Shown here piece by piece: positions 1-5,588 of a DNA stretch of 5,588 nucleotides. The position numbers were made by a program, and so were the translations under genes. Source of the DNA: an uncultured Ruminococcus sp. (GTDB lineage Bacteria; Bacillota; Clostridia; Oscillospirales; Ruminococcaceae); the NCBI GenBank assembly GCA_947174965.1, contig CAMWKY010000156.1, forward strand, positions 1 through 5,588. Direction: 5' to 3'. Numbering within the stretch: the first letter of the stretch is position 1; each line of letters opens with the position of its first letter. The notes beneath the pieces are model-generated. The model saw nothing but the letters and a program-made list of their open reading frames with translations, ran no database searches and had not been told where the DNA came from.

Positions 1-10
1 TATTTTATAT

Positions 11-19
11 TGATATAAT
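11..19 (+). promoter_or_regulatory. extended -10 promoter element of gdhA
   Basis: The sequence TGATATAAT matches the extended -10 consensus TGnTATAAT exactly. A start of transcription about 6-7 bases downstream would give a leader of roughly 43 bases before the gdhA ATG at 69. The -35 region would lie at or beyond the left edge and cannot be judged, although an extended -10 depends less on it. The leader holds only a weak 4-bp hairpin (CTGC-ATAA-GCAG at 31-42) with no U-tract, so no riboswitch or attenuator is supported in the visible part. The promoter call is an inference from sequence match and position. Confidence 0.6.
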
Positions 20-38
20 TTTTCCATGAACTGCATAA

Positions 39-1421
<1,383 letters not shown>

Positions 1422-1426
1422 TTGAT

Positions 1427-1609
1427 ATGGCAAACGACAGATTCATAAAAATTTATTCACAAGGTAAGCTTACTACACCAATGGAAATATGGGTTGATAA
1501 AGAAACAGGCGTAAATTATATTTATCATAGTGCCGGATATTCAGGCGGTCTTACTGTCCTTGTTGACAAAGACGGCAAGCCTGTTGTGACAGACCCTGAT
1601 AAATATTAA
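1427..1609 (+). CDS. small DUF6440-like protein
   Basis: A 60-residue protein (from ATG 1427) resembling the DUF6440 family by recall: a short start, then a DKETGVNYIYHSAGYSGG segment, then LTVLVDKDGKPVV near the end. The function of the family is not known to me. No signal peptide, membrane segment or catalytic motif is visible, so it is probably a small soluble cytoplasmic protein. The start is uncertain. ATG 1427 gives MANDRF and lies 5 bases after the gdhA stop; the AGGGG at 1408-1412 is 14 bases from it, rather far. TTG 1418 is 5 bases from that AGGGG and would overlap the gdhA stop. GTG 1412 has no upstream ribosome binding site. In each case it sits in the gdhA transcript, probably translated by coupling, and ends just before the shared terminator. 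Confidence 0.75.
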   Translation: MANDRFIKIYSQGKLTTPMEIWVDKETGVNYIYHSAGYSGGLTVLVDKDGKPVVTDPDKY

Positions 1610-1620
1610 GTAAAAATATT

Positions 1621-1653
1621 CTCCCTTTGCAGTTAAGCAGAGGGAGATTTTTT
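1621..1653 (+). terminator. intrinsic terminator of the gdhA unit, probably bidirectional
   Basis: A 10-bp stem (CTCCCTTTGC at 1621-1630 with GCAGAGGGAG at 1637-1646, one G-U pair) closes a 6-base loop AGTTAA and is followed by A and six Ts (1648-1653). It lies 11 bases after the stop of the DUF6440 gene. Read on the - strand, the same stem is followed by AATATTTTTA, so it can also end transcription of the converging DUF3795 gene. That gene's TAA stop (1652-1654) lies partly in the + strand T-tract. Confidence 0.9.
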
Positions 1654-2442
1654 ATGTATCTGATGCAACAGTATATGAAGTTATATTTTTCAATTCTTCC
1701 GTTGCATCAATCCATTTCAGGCATATAAGCATATTCTTGTCACTGCAATTTTTTCTTCTGTATACCTTATATTCTGCTTTCATACAAAGACTGCGATTTT
1801 GCGAAATCTTTTCCATATCCAATTTTTCGTGTCTGTTTTTGCGATAGTCTTTAATTCTGCCATTATCCACACAATCGCACCAATTATTCCAGTCATCAAG
1901 CATAATTTTTGCATCTTTTTCAGAAACAGGAGTGAGAAAATATAAGTCTGTCCATTCGTCAATATCATACGAAAAAATTCTGTTGCAGTAGTGATATTTA
2001 CCGTTCAGCGTTGTCAGACCACACAAAACACCGTCCCAATAATTAAATATTGTTAAAATTTTATCCATTTCAATTACCAGATTTTCTTCTTTATTGAAAA
2101 AAGCCTTTTCTAACATACCATACTCTTTTTCGGTACAAACTTCATGACATTTTTTCTTGTATTCATTAGAACGTTTCAGCATATCAGTTATTTTACTGCA
2201 CGGAAAATCCGCACACTGACTGCATTTCTCAACTTCATGCGATTTTACGCACTCAACAAGCTGATATGTACAGTTTTTATGTGAGGAACAACCAGTGCAT
2301 CTGATTTCCTCATTTGATACAATTTCGTTTCGCCAGCCGATACGATACCACAATTCCGCAGTTTTTGCAAGTTCATCATCTGTTTTTGCGATATATCGGG
2401 GACAATAAAGACAATTATCACCGCATAAAGTTATTTTTCCAT
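1652..2442 (-). CDS. cysteine-rich DUF3795 protein, frameshifted at its 5' end
   Basis: A protein with a DUF3795-type cysteine-rich N-terminal region; the family function is unknown and metal binding is only a guess. The uninterrupted frame is 1652-2353 (233 residues from a TTG with no ribosome binding site). Homology-like sequence continues upstream in the same frame: ITLCGDNCLYCPRYIAKT, then WYRIGWRNEIVS. The GGAGGT at 2447-2452 and ATG at 2442 are ideally placed but in another frame, giving only MEK and a stop. One extra A in the A-run (2434-2438) would join them as MEKITLCGDNC, a 263-residue protein. In that numbering cysteines fall at 7, 11, 14, 49, 52, 58, 65, 74, 77 and 82. From about residue 128 a second region begins (MDKILTIFNYWDGVLCGL), with no cysteine spacing like the first and a charged, Trp-rich look; I cannot name it. 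It may be a true frameshift, an assembly error, or a gene using a later start. Confidence 0.7.
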
Positions 2443-2446
2443 AAAT

Positions 2447-2452
2447 ACCTCC
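2447..2452 (-). promoter_or_regulatory. ribosome binding site of the DUF3795 gene
   Basis: GGAGGT on the - strand lies 4 bases before the ATG at 2442. It supports 2442 as the ancestral start, although the frame from that ATG stops after three codons. No -10/-35 pair is convincing between the pfk stop and this site, so the gene probably depends on read-through from pfk. Confidence 0.65.
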
Positions 2453-2460
2453 ATTGCATA

Positions 2461-2500
2461 AAAGGATATTTCTGATTTTATTGCATCAGAAATATCCTTT
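2461..2500 (-). terminator. perfect 16-bp hairpin after pfk, likely terminator or attenuator
   Basis: AAAGGATATTTCTGAT (2461-2476) and its exact complement (2485-2500) enclose an 8-base loop. It begins 14 bases after the pfk stop. On the - strand the stem ends in CCTTTTATG, so the U-tract is short (TTTT then AT) and partly inside the stem. The + strand side ends CCTTTAAAAT, which is weaker. The position fits a pfk terminator. The ribosome binding site of the next gene starts only 8 bases later, so incomplete termination would be needed to express it unless a promoter lies within or before the hairpin. Confidence 0.75.
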
Positions 2501-2514
2501 AAAATACCTGTTAA

Positions 2515-3597
2515 TTAGTCACCGAATGAAACGCCAATATCTTTAGCGGCAATAACCAGATGGTCTTCTGTATCAACGAATTTTGTCTTGCCTGCAATGT
2601 CTTCAAGCTTGTTTGAAGTAATTTTGTTTCCAATTTTTGCAACAGTTCTGCCGTACTTTTCTTTTGAGATGAGATAAGCTGCGTGTACACCAAACTGTGT
2701 TGAAAGTATTCTGTCATAAGCACTTGGCGCACCACCTCTAAGCATATGTCCCGGAACACATACACGTGCTTCAATTCCCGTATTAGCCTGAATCTGTGCG
2801 GCAATTCTGCTTGTTGCTGTTGTAATTCCAGCTTCTGCACGCTTCTTTGCACGTTCTTTTTTCTTCATTTTAGCTTCGTTTACATCAAATGCACCCTCTG
2901 CAACTGCGAGAATTGAGAAAGTTTTACCTGATGCACTTCTTGCCATGACAGCATCACATACTTTATCAATATCATATGGGATTTCAGGGATAATGATAAT
3001 GTCAGCACCGCCTGCAATACCTGCATTAAGTGTAAGCCAGCCAGCTTTATTGCCCATGATTTCACATACAAGTATACGGCTGTGACTTGCGGCTGTTGTG
3101 TGCAAACGGTCGATAACGTCTGTAGCAATGTCAACTGCTGTGTGGAAACCAAAAGTAACATCAGTTCCGAAAATGTCATTATCAATAGTCTTTGGAAGTC
3201 CGATAACATTAAGTCCCTCATCTGCAAGAAGCTTTGATGTTTTGTGTGTACCGTTTCCGCCGAGAGTAAGGAGACAATCAAGCTTCTGCTTTTTATAAGT
3301 CTCTGTCATGTTCTTAACCTTGTCAACATTGTCCTCACCTATAACCTGCATCATCTTGAATGGCTGACGCTTTGTGCCGAAAATAGTACCGCCTTGTGTA
3401 AGGATTCCAGAGAATGAACTTGGTGACATATCCTTGCAAAGATTATTGATAAGTCCATAATAGCCGTTTGAGATGCCGACGATTTCAACATTATCCTCGC
3501 CGAATCTCTCATAGCAAGCCTTTGCAACTCCTCTGATAGTGGCATTAAGACCCGGACAGTCTCCACCACTTGTCAAAATTCCTATTCTTCTTTTCAT
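2515..3597 (-). CDS. 6-phosphofructokinase (ATP- or PPi-dependent, PfkA superfamily)
   Basis: The enzyme phosphorylates fructose-6-phosphate to fructose-1,6-bisphosphate, the committed step of glycolysis, in the cytoplasm. The 360-residue length suits the bacterial PfkA superfamily and is somewhat longer than E. coli PfkA (320). Motifs in order: GILTSGGDCPGLNA (6-19), GTKRQPF (74-80), GGNGT (113-117), PKTIDND (135-141, catalytic Asp139), HSRILVCEIMGNKAGWL (172-188), AEGA (233-236) and PGHMLRGGAPSAYDR (282-296). Phosphate-donor preference is ambiguous. Gly116 matches ATP enzymes (PPi enzymes often have Asp there), but Lys136 in PKTIDND is the PPi-type or mixed-group residue, where E. coli PfkA has Gly. 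Asn115 replaces the usual Asp of GGDGT. I therefore give no symbol. ATG 3597 is supported by GGAGGT at 3606-3611. The start is 15 bases after the stop of the upstream signalling gene, so the two are probably one operon; a hairpin follows the stop. Confidence 0.93.
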   Translation of the reverse strand: MKRRIGILTSGGDCPGLNATIRGVAKACYERFGEDNVEIVGISNGYYGLINNLCKDMSPSSFSGILTQGGTIFGTKRQPFKMMQVIGEDNVDKVKNMTETYKKQKLDCLLTLGGNGTHKTSKLLADEGLNVIGLPKTIDNDIFGTDVTFGFHTAVDIATDVIDRLHTTAASHSRILVCEIMGNKAGWLTLNAGIAGGADIIIIPEIPYDIDKVCDAVMARSASGKTFSILAVAEGAFDVNEAKMKKKERAKKRAEAGITTATSRIAAQIQANTGIEARVCVPGHMLRGGAPSAYDRILSTQFGVHAAYLISKEKYGRTVAKIGNKITSNKLEDIAGKTKFVDTEDHLVIAAKDIGVSFGD

Positions 3598-3605
3598 TTT
3601 TTTAT

Positions 3606-3611
3606 ACCTCC
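3606..3611 (-). promoter_or_regulatory. ribosome binding site of the phosphofructokinase gene
   Basis: GGAGGT on the - strand with an 8-base spacer to ATG 3597. It sits directly after the TAA stop (3613-3615) of the upstream gene, leaving no room for a separate promoter in the gap and supporting co-transcription. Confidence 0.85.
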
Positions 3612-3612
3612 G

Positions 3613-5588
3613 TTAAATAAATTTTTCCATAAATTCCTCAAGCTTCTGTGCAGGCATCGGTTTTCCATACAGATAGCCTTGTCCATAGTCACAGCCCGCT
3701 TTTCTAAGGATTTCCTCCTGCTCAGGATTTTCAATTCCTTCTGCAATTGTCTTGATTTTCTTTGATTTTGCAATGTTTATGACAGATGAAACTATTTCAA
3801 AATCAATATTATCATGCTGAATATTTATGATGAATGAACGGTCAAGCTTCAGCAGAGTTATCGGGAGAATCTGCAAATAGCTTAATGATGAATAACCTGT
3901 GCCGAAATCGTCCATAGCAAGTTTCACGCCAAGTTCTCTCAATTTATTCATCTGTGAAACAGCATAATCAATATCACTAAGTGCAAGAGTTTCTGTAAGT
4001 TCTATTTCAAGCCATTCAGGGTCAAGCCCCGACTTTGCAAGTGCTTCAAAAACTTTTTCTTTCAGGTCTGCCTGATAAAAGTCAGTAGATGTAAAGTTAA
4101 TTGACATGACGATATTAGGATAACCCATTTTCTGCCAGAGAATATTCTGTCTGCACCCCTCATTTAGTACAAACTCGCTGATTTTGCCTATAAGCCGTGA
4201 ACGTTCTGCAATAGGCACAAAGGCATCAGGAGTTATAATTGTACCATCAGGCTTAATCCAACGGATAAGAGCCTCAACACCCATGATTTTATTTGTCTGC
4301 AAATCAATTTTCGGCTGATAGAAAAGCTGTAACTCATTATTATTGATAGCAAGCGCAAGAGCCTTTTCAAGTTCAGTATTGCCGATAATTGAATCGTGCA
4401 TACTTGGTTCATATCCGCATATTACATTCTGACCGCTTAAAGATTTCAGTGCAAATTCAGCGTGTTCCATAACATCAAGAAATGAATCGCCGTCATCTGG
4501 CATTTTTGAAAATCCTACCGAACAGCTAAGGTTTATTGAGCTGAACTCTCCTACAGCAAGTTTTGCAAATTCTTCCTGAATGATTTTTGCTGTACGGATT
4601 GGCAAATCGTCGTCGCCGTAATCTTTAAGAATGAGTGCAAAGTTGTCACCGCTTATTCTTGCGGCGATTCCACCTGAATTAACAAACTTATAAAGAATAT
4701 GCGCAAAATTTTTGAGAAGATAATTTCCCTTGACATATCCGCAGGTATCATTTATAATATGGAATCTGTCAATATCAAGTACCATAATCCAGTATGAACA
4801 GTCAAGAGGTTCACAACATTCATATATTTCCTGTCCGATTTTCGTGAGTTTGTTTCTGTTCGGAATTTCTGTAACTTCATCAATATAAGCAAGCCTTTCA
4901 ATTGTGCTGTCCTTTTCATGTTCTTTTGTGGAATCAAGGATTGCACCGCCAAAAAGCGGAAGTGTGTTTTCAGTACCTTTTATTGTTCTGTATCTGAATG
5001 AATACCAGCGGTATGTGTTTTTATTCAGTGGCTTTATACGCAGTTCAACACTCTTTATCTCCTGACTTTCACATTTTACCGCACTTTCAAACAGCATACG
5101 GTCATCACGGTGAATATGCTCTTTAAACTTATTTTTGGTGATTCTGTTGCTTCTTAGTTCAAAAATACGCACAATTTCTGATGATACGATATAATTTGTT
5201 CTGTCGGTACTCATAATAACACCGATTTCAGCAAGTTCCATAGAGGCATTAAAAAAGTCATTCGCACTTGCAAGATTCGTTCTCATCTTCTTGATTTCAG
5301 TGAGGTTGAATCCCGTACTTACATATATGGTTTTTTTCTTTATTTTTTTAACTGCTGATGTACTCCATGTGATGCTTACAATTTTTCCGCTTGGATTCTG
5401 AAAAACGGATTCATATGCAAATCCACCCACGATTGGCTTTATGTTGTCTTTTGTAAGTTCTTCAAGTCCGAAAGCAATTTTAAAAGCTTCTTTTTCGTCA
5501 AAATCAGAGTCAACTTCCATTTCATCACGCAGACGCTTATTAAAGCTTATAAATTCAAAATCGTCCTGCCAGAGAATAAATTCAATAT
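3613..5588 (-). CDS. PAS-PAS-GGDEF-EAL protein, probable c-di-GMP phosphodiesterase (5' partial)
   Basis: Predicted to hydrolyse cyclic di-GMP to pGpG in response to a signal sensed by PAS domains. The frame stays open to the window edge: 22 codons precede the first ATG (5520), reading FILWQDDFEFISFNKRLRDE, so the true start is outside. No ribosome binding site precedes ATG 5520. Numbering from that Met: end of a first PAS-like domain (to ~75, with NPSGKIVSITWS at 42-53), second PAS (~86-198), GGDEF (~208-370), EAL (~385-628). The GGDEF keeps DIDRF (249-253), but its signature is SGDNF (290-294), and no RxxD inhibitory site precedes it, so cyclase activity is unlikely. The EAL keeps its key residues: EAL 416-418, Asn475, Glu507, DDFGTGYSSL from 537, Lys558, Glu594 and Gln614. 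No membrane segment is visible in the part present. It precedes pfk by 15 bases on the same strand. Activity is inferred from motifs. Confidence 0.92.
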   Translation of the reverse strand, partial: IEFILWQDDFEFISFNKRLRDEMEVDSDFDEKEAFKIAFGLEELTKDNIKPIVGGFAYESVFQNPSGKIVSITWSTSAVKKIKKKTIYVSTGFNLTEIKKMRTNLASANDFFNASMELAEIGVIMSTDRTNYIVSSEIVRIFELRSNRITKNKFKEHIHRDDRMLFESAVKCESQEIKSVELRIKPLNKNTYRWYSFRYRTIKGTENTLPLFGGAILDSTKEHEKDSTIERLAYIDEVTEIPNRNKLTKIGQEIYECCEPLDCSYWIMVLDIDRFHIINDTCGYVKGNYLLKNFAHILYKFVNSGGIAARISGDNFALILKDYGDDDLPIRTAKIIQEEFAKLAVGEFSSINLSCSVGFSKMPDDGDSFLDVMEHAEFALKSLSGQNVICGYEPSMHDSIIGNTELEKALALAINNNELQLFYQPKIDLQTNKIMGVEALIRWIKPDGTIITPDAFVPIAERSRLIGKISEFVLNEGCRQNILWQKMGYPNIVMSINFTSTDFYQADLKEKVFEALAKSGLDPEWLEIELTETLALSDIDYAVSQMNKLRELGVKLAMDDFGTGYSSLSYLQILPITLLKLDRSFIINIQHDNIDFEIVSSVINIAKSKKIKTIAEGIENPEQEEILRKAGCDYGQGYLYGKPMPAQKLEEFMEKFI

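Noticed and set aside
1659..1668. The 10-base string TCTGATGCAA occurs here and, inverted, in the hairpin near 2481-2490
   Set aside because: Too short for a repeat or attachment site; one copy is coding and the other is in a hairpin arm and loop.
2511..3569. Open frames on both strands inside the phosphofructokinase gene (2511-2852, 2880-3281, 3098-3298, 3351-3569)
   Set aside because: They are shadows of a gene with all family motifs; none has its own ribosome binding site or recognisable content.

Overview
The window looks like chromosomal core sequence from a low-GC anaerobic Firmicute, most likely a Ruminococcus-like member of the Clostridia (Oscillospiraceae). This is inferred from the strong GGAGG ribosome binding sites, AT-rich spacers, normal use of TGA as a stop, and the flavour of the proteins: a Clostridia-type hexameric glutamate dehydrogenase, a PKTIDND-type phosphofructokinase, a DUF3795 protein and a DUF6440 protein. 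No phage, IS, CRISPR, tRNA or rRNA sequence is visible.

Layout. On the + strand an extended -10 promoter at the left edge drives gdhA (NADP-type glutamate dehydrogenase), followed almost without a gap by a ~60-residue DUF6440 protein. This unit ends in a strong hairpin terminator at 1621-1653. Everything to the right lies on the - strand and is read towards that terminator. In transcription order it comprises a PAS-PAS-GGDEF-EAL signalling protein whose 5' end runs off the window, a 6-phosphofructokinase starting 15 nt after it, a perfect 16-bp hairpin, and a cysteine-rich DUF3795 protein that converges on the gdhA unit.

Function. gdhA links ammonia assimilation to 2-oxoglutarate and pfk commits fructose-6-phosphate to glycolysis, so the window holds two central-metabolism nodes in separate, convergent units. 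The GGDEF half of the signalling protein is degenerate (SGDNF) and the EAL half keeps its catalytic residues, so it is most likely a c-di-GMP phosphodiesterase. Its tight spacing to pfk implies co-transcription.

Most notable points: (1) the DUF3795 gene has a clear ribosome binding site and ATG, but a one-base shortfall in an A-run right after the start puts that ATG out of frame with a well-conserved N-terminus; (2) the phosphofructokinase has Asn in place of the usual Asp in its GGDGT motif, together with the Lys typical of PPi-type enzymes; (3) the signalling gene and pfk form an apparent operon. I see no clear evidence of a new multi-gene system; the region reads as ordinary housekeeping sequence with a few odd details.
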